Below are positions 34,436-43,150 of a stretch of DNA of 64,000 bases, in pieces. Source of the stretch: Pedobacter alluvionis (GTDB lineage Bacteria > Bacteroidota > Bacteroidia > Sphingobacteriales > Sphingobacteriaceae). The stretch spans positions 248,001-312,000 of the forward strand of contig NZ_RCCK01000012.1 of the NCBI RefSeq assembly GCF_003664035.1, in the 5' to 3' direction. The notes under the pieces are model-generated. The model searched no databases. It was not told the DNA's origin and was given only the letters and a program-made list of their open reading frames with translations. A program made the translations under genes and the position numbers. The stretch's first letter is position 1, and the number at the start of each line of letters is the position of its first letter.

Positions 34436-35449
34436 ATGAACCCATCAGTAGCCGTTGTAATTTTAAACTGGAATGGAAAAGCATATTTAAAGCAGTTTTT
34501 ACCCGGAATTTTGCTTTCCGAATATGATAACCTACAAATTGTTGTGGGCGATAATGCCTCAACAGATGATTCAGTTTCATTTTTACAAGAAAACTTCCCA
34601 ACTGTTAAAATTATCCAAAATGATCAGAACTATGGATTTGCAGGAGGCTACAATAAAGTTTTAGAACGTGTAGAAGCCGATTATTTTATTTTACTCAACT
34701 CGGATGTAGAAGTTGTTCCAAACTGGATTAAACCTATCATAAGCCTAATGGAAAGTGACGCACAGATTGCAGCAGCACAGCCCAAAATTAAATGGCAAAT
34801 GAACAAAAACCAGTTCGAATACGCAGGCGCTGCCGGAGGTTATCTGGACATTTATGCCTTTCCTTTCTGTCGCGGAAGGTTATTCAATGTCTATGAGTTA
34901 GACAATGGTCAGTACAATGATAAAACTGAGGTTTTTTGGGCCAGTGGGGCGGCATTTTTCATTAAAAGCAAATGCTGGAGAGAAGCTGGTGGATTGGACG
35001 CCGATCTTTTTGCGCACATGGAGGAAATAGACCTGTGCTGGCGTTTAAAGAACCTGAACTACAAAATTATGTATTGTCCGGATGCTGAAGTGTACCATGT
35101 TGGCGGCGGAACATTACAAACTGAAAATCCTTTTAAAACTTATCTCAATTTCAGGAATAACCTGATTATTATGCAAAAAAACCTACCTGCAGGTGATGCT
35201 ATTTTCAGGATTACTATTCGCATGTTTATCGATTTTATTGCGTGGTGGCATTTTCTGCTAACGGGAAAACCTAAATTCACCATGGCAGTAACCAAAGGAC
35301 ACTGGCATTTTCTTAAATCCTTGTCAAAAACAAATAAAAAAAGAAAATTGGTTCAAAAAGAGTACTCCAAACATACAGGAGTATACAACAATAGTGTTGT
35401 TTGGGCATTTTTTATTAAGAAAGTTAAATATTTTTCGAAGTTAAAATAG
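34436..35449 (+). CDS. Family 2 glycosyltransferase
   Basis: The 337-residue GT2 (GT-A fold) enzyme shows SVAVVILNWNGKAYL at the N-terminus, GDNASTDDSVSFL, ILLNSDVEVVPNW with the D-x-D-like metal site, and LFAHMEEIDLCWRL with the catalytic-base region. This layout is typical of rhamnosyl- or similar transferases for surface polysaccharide. A C-terminal amphipathic region (from about 255) may bind membrane. It is five bases behind the acyltransferase, suggesting shared envelope glycolipid work. Confidence 0.9.
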   Translation: MNPSVAVVILNWNGKAYLKQFLPGILLSEYDNLQIVVGDNASTDDSVSFLQENFPTVKIIQNDQNYGFAGGYNKVLERVEADYFILLNSDVEVVPNWIKPIISLMESDAQIAAAQPKIKWQMNKNQFEYAGAAGGYLDIYAFPFCRGRLFNVYELDNGQYNDKTEVFWASGAAFFIKSKCWREAGGLDADLFAHMEEIDLCWRLKNLNYKIMYCPDAEVYHVGGGTLQTENPFKTYLNFRNNLIIMQKNLPAGDAIFRITIRMFIDFIAWWHFLLTGKPKFTMAVTKGHWHFLKSLSKTNKKRKLVQKEYSKHTGVYNNSVVWAFFIKKVKYFSKLK

Positions 35450-35481
35450 ATCGAGAATAATCATGAGGCTGTATCTCACTT

Positions 35482-35561
35482 TGAATTTGTCACGTTGAGC
35501 CTGTCGAAACGCCTTGTAAGACATTTGAGACAGGTCCTTCGACAAGCTCAGGATGACAATA
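35482..35561. repeat. REP-like inverted repeat, TTGAGCCTGTCGAA class
   Basis: GTTGAGCCTGTCGAAACG and CCTTCGACAAGCTCAGGATGAC are imperfect inverted arms with a CCTTGTAAGACATTTGAGACAGG loop region. It lies between convergent genes and probably acts as their terminator or as a REP element. The right arm matches a sequence type very widespread in bacterial genomes. Confidence 0.6.
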
Positions 35562-35653
35562 TTTATAAGACAGCCTGCGGAAAAATTAGCATCCTTTTTA
35601 AAAGATTTCTCGACTACGTTATACACTGCTCGAGATCAAGGTCCTAGGGCAAA

Positions 35654-36370
35654 CTACTTCAAAGATTCATTGATTGATTTTTCTACCCAGTATATAGTAT
35701 TGGATGCCAAACCCAATGTACTAAAGGCGATATAACCTTTTTTATCAACCACAACATGGGTTGGATAACCTTTAACTCCATATTTATTGGCTATATACCT
35801 CCCACCATCCACAATGTTATAATCAAAGGCGGTCGATTTAAGAAAACTTTTCAGATCATATTTTTCATCCAAAGCAATGGCCAGGAAAACCACATCTTTA
35901 TTGTCTTTATATTTAGCTACCAGTTCATTTAACTGTGGAATTTCTCTTTTACATGGAGGACAATTGATAAACCAGAAATTAAGCACGAAAATTTTTCCTG
36001 TACTATCTCTTAAATCGTATTTATTACCATTCATATCGGTAATTTTTAAGCCATTAAACAAATCGCCTTCCCTAAAAGAATCGCTAGCTCTTGGTTTTGG
36101 GATCTTATCCATATAAGCTGATTTCTGCTCAGCCGATAACTCATAAATCAAATATTCTGGCTGACCGCTCTCGGTAACAGTTTTCCGGCTTTTAATGCCA
36201 TACTTGCCCGTTTGCATCAATTTTTTCCAGGCATTAAACGGATACACCAGACCGTCTTCTCCTCTTACAACAGATTGTTCGTTCAATACATTTTTCTTGA
36301 TGGGATTTTCTTGCGCATAACCAAAAAGAGCAGTAAATAAAAGAGCGATAAAGATTAGATTTTTGAACAT
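35654..36370 (-). CDS. TlpA-like periplasmic thioredoxin
   Basis: The 238-residue protein has a signal peptide ending near LFGYAQ and a thioredoxin fold from about residue 95. The active site is C-P-P-C in FINCPPCKREIPQLNELVAKY, followed by VVFLAIALDE and the cis-proline strand GVKGYPTHVVVDKKGYI. Such proteins reduce disulfides in the periplasm, for example in cytochrome c maturation. The first 70 mature residues are a non-thioredoxin extension. It lies 11 bases downstream of aroQ. Confidence 0.9.
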   Translation of the reverse strand: MFKNLIFIALLFTALFGYAQENPIKKNVLNEQSVVRGEDGLVYPFNAWKKLMQTGKYGIKSRKTVTESGQPEYLIYELSAEQKSAYMDKIPKPRASDSFREGDLFNGLKITDMNGNKYDLRDSTGKIFVLNFWFINCPPCKREIPQLNELVAKYKDNKDVVFLAIALDEKYDLKSFLKSTAFDYNIVDGGRYIANKYGVKGYPTHVVVDKKGYIAFSTLGLASNTIYWVEKSINESLK

Positions 36371-36381
36371 TTTAAGATAAT

Positions 36382-36798
36382 TTAAACCAACAAACTTTCG
36401 ATAGCCAGACGGTAACCTTTTATTCCAAACCCGGTTAAAACCCCCTGACAGTTTTTTCCAGTCAACGAAACATGGCGGTATTCTTCACGGGCATAGATAT
36501 TTGAAATATGCACTTCAACCACTGGCGTTTTAATAGCGGCAATGGCATCAGCAATGGCTACAGAAGTATGCGTATAACCACCAGCATTAAGCACTACCCC
36601 ATCATAACTGAAACCTACATCATGTAGTTTATTAATAATTTCGCCCTCCACATTACTTTGGTAGTATTCAATTTCGATTTCCGGATAAACTGATTTTAAT
36701 TCTTTAATGTAATCTTCAATGCTGGTATTTCCGTAGATAGATGGCTCACGAACGCCCAATAGATTTAAGTTTGGGCCATTAATAATTTGTATTTTCAT
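36382..36798 (-). CDS. aroQ: 3-dehydroquinate dehydratase, type II
   Basis: The 138-residue enzyme removes water from 3-dehydroquinate in the shikimate pathway. The start MKIQIINGPNLNLLGVREPSIYG is canonical and carries the catalytic tyrosine. NAGGYTHTSVAIADAI and VEVHISNIYAREEYRHVS with the catalytic histidine complete the site. The frame extends to 36915, but the extra residues are unlike the family and overlap the divergent xerD gene, so the ATG at 36798 was chosen. It probably shares a transcript with the thioredoxin gene. Confidence 0.96.
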   Translation of the reverse strand: MKIQIINGPNLNLLGVREPSIYGNTSIEDYIKELKSVYPEIEIEYYQSNVEGEIINKLHDVGFSYDGVVLNAGGYTHTSVAIADAIAAIKTPVVEVHISNIYAREEYRHVSLTGKNCQGVLTGFGIKGYRLAIESLLV

Positions 36799-36847
36799 AA
36801 TATAATGTTGTAACGTTGCAATGTTATAAAAAATCTCAAATAAAAGC

Positions 36848-37747
36848 ATGCTTTGGCCATCATATATTAAAGGATTTAAGTCGTACCTGAAGTTAGAGCG
36901 GTCGCTATCTGGCAATTCTATAGCAGCTTACCTCAATGATATTGATAAGTTGATCCAGTATTTCCAATCTTTAAATGAAGAACCCAAATTAAGCGACATT
37001 ACCATAATAGACCTAAAATCTTTCATTTCATGGTTAAATGAGCTTGGTATGCTCGCAAGTACACAGGCAAGGGTAATATCAGGATTAAAAGCTTTTTTCT
37101 CTTATCTAATGCTCGAAGATATAATCAGTAATGATCCTACTGCATTATTGGAAGCGCCCAAACTGAGCCGAAAATTACCTGACACGCTTAATATCCACGA
37201 AATTAATGAGTTGATTGCTGCAATAGATGCTTCAAAACCCGAAGGGATGCGGAACAAAGCCATCATGGAAGTATTATATGGCTGTGGCTTACGTGTTACT
37301 GAACTAACAGAACTTAGAATCTCCAGTCTTTTTCCGCAGATCGAATTTATTAAAGTACTTGGAAAGGGAAATAAAGAGCGTCTGGTACCCATTGGAGGTG
37401 TAGCCTTAAAACTGCTCGACATTTACATTAATGAAGTTCGGGTACATGCAAATATTAAAAAAGGGCATGAAGATTTTATCTTTTTAAACCGTTCTGGTGC
37501 TAAACTTTCTCGTATTTCGATTTTTAACCTGATCAAAAGCCTGGCAATTTCTACGGGATTAAAGAAAACGATCAGTCCACATACTTTAAGGCATTCATTC
37601 GCGACACATTTAATTGAAGGTGGCGCTGATTTGCGTGCAGTGCAGGAAATGCTGGGGCATTCGAGTATTACCACCACAGAAATTTATACGCACATTGATA
37701 GAGATTATTTGAGAGAGGTGATTACGCAATTTCATCCGAGGGCTTAA
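36848..37747 (+). CDS. xerD: Tyrosine recombinase XerD
   Basis: This 299-residue recombinase acts with a partner at dif to resolve chromosome dimers. The N-terminal SAM-like core-binding domain (about 1-95) contains YLKLERSLSGNSIAAYLNDI. The catalytic residues are Arg149 (GCGLRVTEL), a lysine in GKGNKER, His245 and Arg248 (HTLRHSFATHL), His271 and Tyr280 (LGHSSITTTEIYTHI). The length and the absence of an adjacent mobile element point to XerD rather than a phage integrase. It is divergent from aroQ with 49 bases between. Confidence 0.93.
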   Translation: MLWPSYIKGFKSYLKLERSLSGNSIAAYLNDIDKLIQYFQSLNEEPKLSDITIIDLKSFISWLNELGMLASTQARVISGLKAFFSYLMLEDIISNDPTALLEAPKLSRKLPDTLNIHEINELIAAIDASKPEGMRNKAIMEVLYGCGLRVTELTELRISSLFPQIEFIKVLGKGNKERLVPIGGVALKLLDIYINEVRVHANIKKGHEDFIFLNRSGAKLSRISIFNLIKSLAISTGLKKTISPHTLRHSFATHLIEGGADLRAVQEMLGHSSITTTEIYTHIDRDYLREVITQFHPRA

Positions 37748-38020
37748 GTGTTGATGGTTTTTAGATTATGGTGATGATTAAGGTGTATACCAAATACGGA
37801 TAATTTTCGGTGTATCCGTGGTTTTTTTTAACTACAAAGGCACAAAAGGCACAAAAGACACAAAAGTTTAATGTTTTGTTTTTCTATGGCCTAAATCTTT
37901 GGACTTTCGGACAGCTGATGTAGTAACATTTTCCTCACCATTAAGAAGTTAAGAATATTAAGGATTTAATAGTACATTATATCTTCGGACCTCCGACGTC
38001 AGACTCCCGACTATTTCTCA

Positions 38021-38890
38021 TCAAACCCCTGCTTTAACCATCCGATCTTTCCCTTGCATATCTTGTCTTAACTCGATATTAGTAAATCCCTTAGCAGCTA
38101 ACATTTCAATAGTTTCTTTACCTAAATATTCATTAATTTCAAAGAAAAGTTGTCCATTAGGTTTTAGATTGGTTTTAGCAAAATCAGCGATTGCTTTATA
38201 AAAAATTAAGGGGTTTTCGTCGCTCACAAATAAAGCCAGATGTGGTTCATATACTAACACGTTGTTATGCATATCTATTTTTTCTAAATCCCTGATGTAA
38301 GGTGGGTTACTTACGATAACATCAAATTTTTCTTCAGATTGAAATGTTAAAATATCTGCTGTAATAAAATTGATTTCAACACCGATTTGCCTGGCATTCT
38401 GTTTTGCAACTTCGATAGCATCGACAGATACGTCTAATGTAGCTACCTGAGTGTTTGGTAAGTGTTTTTTAAGGGTTATTGGTATACAACCAGATCCAGT
38501 TCCAATATCAAGCATATTTAGCCTTTTCGGTGACTCAAAACTGTTAACTGAAAACTGAGTATTGCAAACTGAAATGATCCAATCTACCAATTCTTCTGTT
38601 TCAGGCCTTGGAATAAGCACCTGTTCGTTAACCTTAAAAACAGAACCGTAAAAATGTGCTTCCTCCAGAATATGCTGAATAGGTTTTCCAATCTGCAGGT
38701 CGTTAAGAATGCTCAATAGTTTTTGCACATTGATAAAGCTGATGTCGATATCCTTTTGCATGATCAGTTTACCTGAAGATAGAGCTAAAACCTTCTCGGC
38801 TGCAATAGTAAATAATGCTTTTGCTTCATTACTATCATATAAAGCGCCAAGTTCCAGTTCATAATGTTCGGCTAATTCTCTTACCTTCAT
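38021..38890 (-). CDS. prmC: Peptide chain release factor N5-glutamine methyltransferase
   Basis: PrmC methylates the glutamine of the GGQ motif in release factors. The 289-residue form has an N-terminal helical substrate-binding domain and a Rossmann methyltransferase domain with MLDIGTGSGCIPITL (SAM-binding motif I), VIVSNPPYI (catalytic NPPY) and VLIPRPETEELVDWI before it. The frame is open to an ATG at 38944, but a TAnnTTTG box at 38896-38903 lies inside that extension, so the ATG at 38890 was chosen. It is divergent from ribD. Confidence 0.93.
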   Translation of the reverse strand: MKVRELAEHYELELGALYDSNEAKALFTIAAEKVLALSSGKLIMQKDIDISFINVQKLLSILNDLQIGKPIQHILEEAHFYGSVFKVNEQVLIPRPETEELVDWIISVCNTQFSVNSFESPKRLNMLDIGTGSGCIPITLKKHLPNTQVATLDVSVDAIEVAKQNARQIGVEINFITADILTFQSEEKFDVIVSNPPYIRDLEKIDMHNNVLVYEPHLALFVSDENPLIFYKAIADFAKTNLKPNGQLFFEINEYLGKETIEMLAAKGFTNIELRQDMQGKDRMVKAGV

Positions 38891-38895
38891 ACATA

Positions 38896-38903
38896 CAAAA
38901 TTA
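38896..38903 (-). promoter_or_regulatory. -7 box directly before prmC
   Basis: On the minus strand TAATTTTG fits TAnnTTTG and ends five bases before the ATG at 38890, implying a leaderless message. It decides the start choice. Confidence 0.4.
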
Positions 38904-38958
38904 CTTAATTGAGATGATAACAGCGCTCTTTTGATAAGAGCCATGACTCTTTTTTTAC

Positions 38959-38966
38959 TACTTTTG
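38959..38966 (+). promoter_or_regulatory. -7 box directly before ribD
   Basis: TACTTTTG fits TAnnTTTG and ends five bases before the ATG at 38972. Together with the prmC box it gives two near-leaderless, divergent starts within 80 bases. Confidence 0.4.
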
Positions 38967-38971
38967 CGCTA

Positions 38972-40027
38972 ATGAGCGATGAATTTTATATAAAACGTTG
39001 TCTTGACCTGGCGGCCTTAGCTTTGGGGAACGTTAGTCCGAACCCTATGGTTGGTTGTGTGATTGTTGTAGACGGCAAAATTATTGGAGAAGGATATCAT
39101 CAGGGATATGGAAAATCGCACGCCGAACCCAATGCCGTTAAAGCTGTATTTGATCAATATGGAGATGAGGCTGAGGCCATGCTAAAACAGGCAACAGCTT
39201 ACGTTAACCTGGAGCCCTGTGCACATTTTGGTAAAACGCCTCCATGTGCAGATTTATTGGTAAAACACCAGTTAAAGAAAGTAGTTATTGGCAATAGAGA
39301 TCCTTTTTCAAGCGTTGATGGCAAAGGAATCGAAAAACTTAAAAATGCTGGAATTGAAGTAGTAAGTGGAATTCTGGACGATGATTGCCGTTATTTCAAC
39401 AGAAGGTTTTTTACCAGGATCGAAAAACAAAGGCCTTACATCATTTTAAAATGGGCCGAAACAGCCAATGGTTATTTTGCAACTAAAGATGGCCACCAAA
39501 AGTGGATCAGCGGAGCTTTAGCCAAGCGATTAGCACACCAGTGGCGTACTGAAGAAGACGCAATCCTGATTGGCAAACAGACTGCGATTATGGATAACCC
39601 ACAGTTAACTTCTCGTGAGTGGCCTGGTAAAAACCCCATACGTCTCGTCATCGACAAAAACCTTCAGGTGCCACTAAGCAATCATATTTTTAATGCAGCG
39701 GCCAAAACCATTATCTTTAATGAGGTTAAAACAGATGTTGTTGACAATATCCATTATATCCAGATGGAAGATATGCACTTTTATTTAGCACAAAAAATTG
39801 CTTTTCAGCTTTACCTGATGGATATACAATCTGTAATTATTGAAGGGGGCGCCAATATTTTAAATCAATTTCTAAATACTAACTTATGGGATGAAGCGCG
39901 TATTTTTACTTCATCAACCAGCTGGAGTGATGGAGTTTCTTCTCCAAACATTAATGGAAGTCTGCAGGAAACCATACAAACCGGAAATGACGAACTCTCT
40001 ATCTATCTAAACGACATAAATAAATGA
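38972..40027 (+). CDS. ribD: Bifunctional riboflavin deaminase/reductase RibD
   Basis: The 351-residue enzyme carries out the deaminase and reductase steps of riboflavin synthesis. The N-terminal deaminase domain (about 1-145) shows NPMVGCVIV, the zinc motif SHAEPNAV and PCAHFGKTPPCADLL. The reductase domain follows (RPYIILKWAETANGYFA, WRTEEDAILIG, IIEGGANILNQFL). Length is normal. The DMT transporter gene overlaps its stop by four bases (ATGA). No other rib gene or FMN riboswitch is evident in the window. Confidence 0.95.
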   Translation: MSDEFYIKRCLDLAALALGNVSPNPMVGCVIVVDGKIIGEGYHQGYGKSHAEPNAVKAVFDQYGDEAEAMLKQATAYVNLEPCAHFGKTPPCADLLVKHQLKKVVIGNRDPFSSVDGKGIEKLKNAGIEVVSGILDDDCRYFNRRFFTRIEKQRPYIILKWAETANGYFATKDGHQKWISGALAKRLAHQWRTEEDAILIGKQTAIMDNPQLTSREWPGKNPIRLVIDKNLQVPLSNHIFNAAAKTIIFNEVKTDVVDNIHYIQMEDMHFYLAQKIAFQLYLMDIQSVIIEGGANILNQFLNTNLWDEARIFTSSTSWSDGVSSPNINGSLQETIQTGNDELSIYLNDINK

Positions 40028-40893
40028 TCTACATTATTTTAAGCATTTGCTGTAGCGTTACGGTTGCTATATTATTAAAGTTGGCCAAGCGGTATCAGAT
40101 CAGTATAATTCAGGCCGTTACCATTAATTATCTGGTTGCATTAAGCTTATGTTTTCTTTTTTTTAAGCCAGATGTTAAACTGATTAATTCTACCGCACCA
40201 TGGCCTATTTATATTGCGCTGGCTATTCTATTGCCGTCGATATTTTTATTCCTTGCTGCATCAGTAAAGAATCTTGGCATTGTTAAAACCGACATTGCAC
40301 AACGCTTGTCGCTATTTATTCCAATACTGGCGGCTTATTTTATTTTTAAAGAAGATTTCAATAATCTTAAAATTATTGGTCTTGCGCTAGGTTTCGTGGC
40401 TATTTTCTTAACTTTTTCACGAAAATCCGATCAGGAAAAAGGCAGCAAAGGAAGCTTGCTTTTCCCTATTATGGTTTTTGTCGGTTTTGGCGTAATCGAT
40501 GTCCTTTTTAAACAAATTGCATTATACAAAGAATTACCTTATACGACCTCACTTTTCACCGTTTTCAGCCTTTCATTCGTTGTATCGTTTCTAATTGTGA
40601 TCACTATGGTTATTTCGGGAAAAATAAAATTACAATTGGTTAATGTTGTTTGTGGACTGATTTTGGGCTTTTTTAACTTTGGCAACATTCTTTTTTACAT
40701 GAAAGCGCACAAAGCACTGGCAGAGAATCCCTCAACAGTTTTTGCAGCCATGAATTTAGGGGTAATTATTGCAGGTACCTTAATTGGCGTAATTGTATTT
40801 AAAGAAAAGCTGAACAAATTAAATTACGCAGGTATAATTTTGGCCATTGCCGCCGTTATCTTCATTACACTATCACAAAATGCTGTTCGATGA
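40024..40893 (+). CDS. DMT (EamA-like) membrane transporter
   Basis: This 289-residue protein has about ten short hydrophobic segments in two similar halves, as in the drug/metabolite transporter superfamily. The second half contains PIMVFVGFGVIDVLFKQIAL and VFAAMNLGVIIAGTLIGVIVFKEKLNKLNYAGIILAIAAVI, the typical EamA ending. The substrate is unknown. Its overlap with ribD invites the idea of flavin-related transport, but that is only contextual. The YigZ gene begins inside its last 14 bases. Confidence 0.85.
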   Translation: MIYIILSICCSVTVAILLKLAKRYQISIIQAVTINYLVALSLCFLFFKPDVKLINSTAPWPIYIALAILLPSIFLFLAASVKNLGIVKTDIAQRLSLFIPILAAYFIFKEDFNNLKIIGLALGFVAIFLTFSRKSDQEKGSKGSLLFPIMVFVGFGVIDVLFKQIALYKELPYTTSLFTVFSLSFVVSFLIVITMVISGKIKLQLVNVVCGLILGFFNFGNILFYMKAHKALAENPSTVFAAMNLGVIIAGTLIGVIVFKEKLNKLNYAGIILAIAAVIFITLSQNAVR

Positions 40894-41494
40894 TTCTTAT
40901 AAAACAATCGAAAATACCTCAGAAGGTATATTTCGAGATAAGGGTAGCAAATTCATTGCTTATGCTTATCCGATGCGCAGTGAGGCAGAATTGAAGCCGA
41001 TTATTGCTAAACTTCGCGCAGAAAATGTAAAAGCGAATCATTTTTGTTATGCTTACCGTTTAACGCCAGATCGGTCTGTTTATAGAACGAATGATGATGG
41101 AGAGCCTTCAGGTACGGCTGGCCGGCCTATCCTGAACTGTTTATTATCAGAAGACATTACCAATGTCTTAATTGTAGTTGTGCGTTATTTTGGAGGCACC
41201 TTACTAGGCGTTCCAGGTTTAATTAACGCGTATAAAAACGCTAGTATAGAAGCAATTAAAGCTTCAAAAATCATTAACAAAACGGTTAATGATGTGTATG
41301 AAGCCCATTTCGAATACCTACAGATGAATGATGTAATGAAATTGAGCAAGGAGGGAAATCTGCATATTTTAGCACAACAGTTTGACACCAATTGTATATT
41401 GAAATTTGAAGTGAGAAAAGCACAACTCAATCAGGTTTTGAGTAAATTTGATAAAATTGAAGGTGTTAAATTAAAATATCTCAGCACAATTTAA
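40880..41494 (+). CDS. YigZ/IMPACT family protein
   Basis: The 204-residue protein shows the YigZ pattern: KGSKFIAYAYPMRSEAELKPII, VKANHFCYAYRL, then NDDGEPSGTAGRPIL and VLIVVVRYFGGTLLGVPGLINAY, followed by a C-terminal ferredoxin-like DUF1949 domain. Eukaryotic IMPACT regulates the kinase GCN2; the bacterial role is unclear, possibly ribosome- or stress-related. A frame opening at 40847 adds 11 residues that overlap the transporter, so the ATG at 40880 was preferred. It ends the ribD run. Confidence 0.9.
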   Translation: MLFDDSYKTIENTSEGIFRDKGSKFIAYAYPMRSEAELKPIIAKLRAENVKANHFCYAYRLTPDRSVYRTNDDGEPSGTAGRPILNCLLSEDITNVLIVVVRYFGGTLLGVPGLINAYKNASIEAIKASKIINKTVNDVYEAHFEYLQMNDVMKLSKEGNLHILAQQFDTNCILKFEVRKAQLNQVLSKFDKIEGVKLKYLSTI

Positions 41495-41630
41495 TAACCA
41501 CAGACACTAGTTCTGCGTTGATTTGCGAAATCTGAGGGAACCAAAAAATGTATAAAGGGATTAGATTACGATTAGTAACCACAGATAAAAAGGATCAACA
41601 CAGATAAATCTGTTTTAGCCAAATCTGCTG
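41495..41630. repeat. CACAGAT-type repeat cluster
   Basis: Units such as AACCACAGAC, AACCACAGATAAAA and CAACACAGATAAATCTG are spread over about 130 bases between YigZ and the phosphorylase gene. The last forms an inverted pair around AGAT/ATCT. The same units occur at 591-620 and 45434-45456. Confidence 0.5.
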
Positions 41631-41648
41631 GGACAATATAAACCAAAT

Positions 41649-42509
41649 ATGAAAATATCCGAAAGCGACTTAATCATCAATCCTGATGGCAGTATATATC
41701 ACTTAAATCTTCTGCCTGGAGATATTGCAGATACCGTAATTACAGTTGGCGACCCAGACCGTGTTGGCGAAGTGAGTAAATATTTTGACCAGATAGAATT
41801 TAAAAAAGGAAAGCGGGAATTTATTACCCACACCGGTTTTATAGGTAAAAAAAGGGTAACTGTACTTTCAACGGGTATTGGTACAGATAACATTGATATC
41901 GTTTTTAATGAACTGGATGCGCTGGTAAACGTTAATTTCGATACCCGAGAGGTAAAAAAAGAGTTGACCTCACTGAATATTATCCGTGTAGGCACATCAG
42001 GAGCCGTTCAGCCGGATATCCCAATGGGAACCATTTTGGCTTCCTCACACGGCCTGGGCATGGATGCTTTAATGAATTATTACCTACAGCAACCGTCTGG
42101 TGAAGAGCAGCTTTTAATGGATGACATCAAGAGACATTTTGGTCATTTAAAAAACATCAACCCCTATTTAACAGCTGCAGATAAAGGCCTGTTGAATACC
42201 ATTGGTAAAGATATGTTTCATGGCATCACCATTACTGCTCCAGGTTTTTACGCTCCACAAGGCAGGATAGTACGGGCGAAAAATGCAGTTCCCGATTTCA
42301 TCGGACTTATCAATAGTTTTCAGAGCAATCAGTGCCGCATTACCAATTTAGAAATGGAAACAGCAGGGATTTATGCATTAGCAAAAGTTTTGGGGCATAA
42401 AGCACTTTCTGTAAATGCTATTTTGGCCAGTCGTGTGAAATTCGAATTCAGTAATGAGCCTGATAAAATTGTAGAACAGGCCATTAAAACGGTGTTGGAA
42501 AGGATTTAA
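41649..42509 (+). CDS. Nucleoside (uridine-type) phosphorylase
   Basis: The 286-residue enzyme belongs to the PNP/UDP phosphorylase superfamily that splits nucleosides with phosphate. VITVGDPDRVGEVSKYFDQIE with the phosphate-binding arginine, STGIGTDNIDIVFNEL, IIRVGTSGAVQPDI and ITNLEMETAGIYALAKVLGHKALSVNAILASR are family landmarks. The pattern is closest to uridine phosphorylase; exact base specificity is not certain. A palindrome lies about 120 bases after its stop. It stands alone on the plus strand. Confidence 0.87.
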   Translation: MKISESDLIINPDGSIYHLNLLPGDIADTVITVGDPDRVGEVSKYFDQIEFKKGKREFITHTGFIGKKRVTVLSTGIGTDNIDIVFNELDALVNVNFDTREVKKELTSLNIIRVGTSGAVQPDIPMGTILASSHGLGMDALMNYYLQQPSGEEQLLMDDIKRHFGHLKNINPYLTAADKGLLNTIGKDMFHGITITAPGFYAPQGRIVRAKNAVPDFIGLINSFQSNQCRITNLEMETAGIYALAKVLGHKALSVNAILASRVKFEFSNEPDKIVEQAIKTVLERI

Positions 42510-42628
42510 TTAAGGCTGATCAATCAACCAGTATAACCTCTAGTGCACAAAGATGTCTCAGGTGGTTAAAATAAACCATTAATAACCTATAAAGCACTAA
42601 AATTAACAACTTATCCAAAAAACTGAAA

Positions 42629-42650
42629 AGTCAGATGTTAACATCTGACT
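42629..42650. repeat. Perfect 22-bp palindrome of the TCAGAT family
   Basis: AGTCAGATGTT joined to AACATCTGACT is a perfect palindrome with no loop. It matches the pair at 28484-28547 and shares the flanking CCACT. It lies between convergent genes. Confidence 0.7.
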
Positions 42651-42720
42651 CCACTTAAATAAATCTTCTTAAAAGATCTCCACTACGTTTTACTTTGGTC
42701 AAGACGAAGATTGTAGAGAA

Positions 42721-42746
42721 ATAAAAAGGCCCGAAATTTCGGGCCT
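42721..42746 (-). terminator. Intrinsic terminator of the galM-DUF1398 transcript
   Basis: AGGCCCGAAATTTCGGGCCT is a perfect palindrome followed, on the minus strand, by a run of T. It lies seven bases beyond the DUF1398 stop. Confidence 0.85.
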
Positions 42747-42752
42747 CCATAT

Positions 42753-43148
42753 TTATGCTGTTCGTATCTTCTCTTTTACCAGTTCATTTCCTTCTGTATC
42801 CAGATAAGTGCAGGTCATCTCATCAAGATCAGTAACCCATTTTTCCACTCCCGCATCTGCCGCCTGTTTACAAAAGGTAATATAATCTGTTTCACCTTGT
42901 TGATGTACTTCTAAAGCGTGTTCCAATTTTCCGGCAGAAGATTCTTCATTAATAACCAAAGTTGGATATTCATCAGGACTCACCTGTTGTGCATTATCTT
43001 CGTCATCAAAATAGATCGATAAGCCATTGCTTACATAAACATCGTTCCGTTTCACACCCAATTCCTTAATTTCTTTTATAAACTGCGGGAAATCTGAACC
43101 AGTTTTAATTTTTGATTCTGCTGCCCGAATGTTTTCGATAGTGAACAT
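42753..43148 (-). CDS. DUF1398 family protein
   Basis: This 131-residue protein begins MFTIENIRAAESKIKTGSDFPQFI, continues with LGVKRNDVYVSNGLSIYFDD, and ends with AGVEKWVTDLDEMTCTYLDTEGNEL, the pattern of DUF1398 (E. coli YbcV-like). Function is unknown. It is two bases downstream of galM and ends at a strong terminator, so it is the last gene of a galM transcript. Confidence 0.88.
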   Translation of the reverse strand: MFTIENIRAAESKIKTGSDFPQFIKEIKELGVKRNDVYVSNGLSIYFDDEDNAQQVSPDEYPTLVINEESSAGKLEHALEVHQQGETDYITFCKQAADAGVEKWVTDLDEMTCTYLDTEGNELVKEKIRTA

Positions 43149-43150
43149 AA

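Noticed and set aside
36799-36915. 39-residue N-terminal extension of AroQ
   Set aside because: The extra residues do not occur in type II dehydroquinases and overlap the xerD start region.
36848-37747. Phage or integrative-element integrase
   Set aside because: Length and motifs match chromosomal XerD, and no attachment site, tRNA or phage genes are adjacent.
37836-37870. Tandem AAAGGCACA units resembling a short CRISPR
   Set aside because: The units are only about nine bases with no unique spacers and no cas genes; simple tandem repeat.
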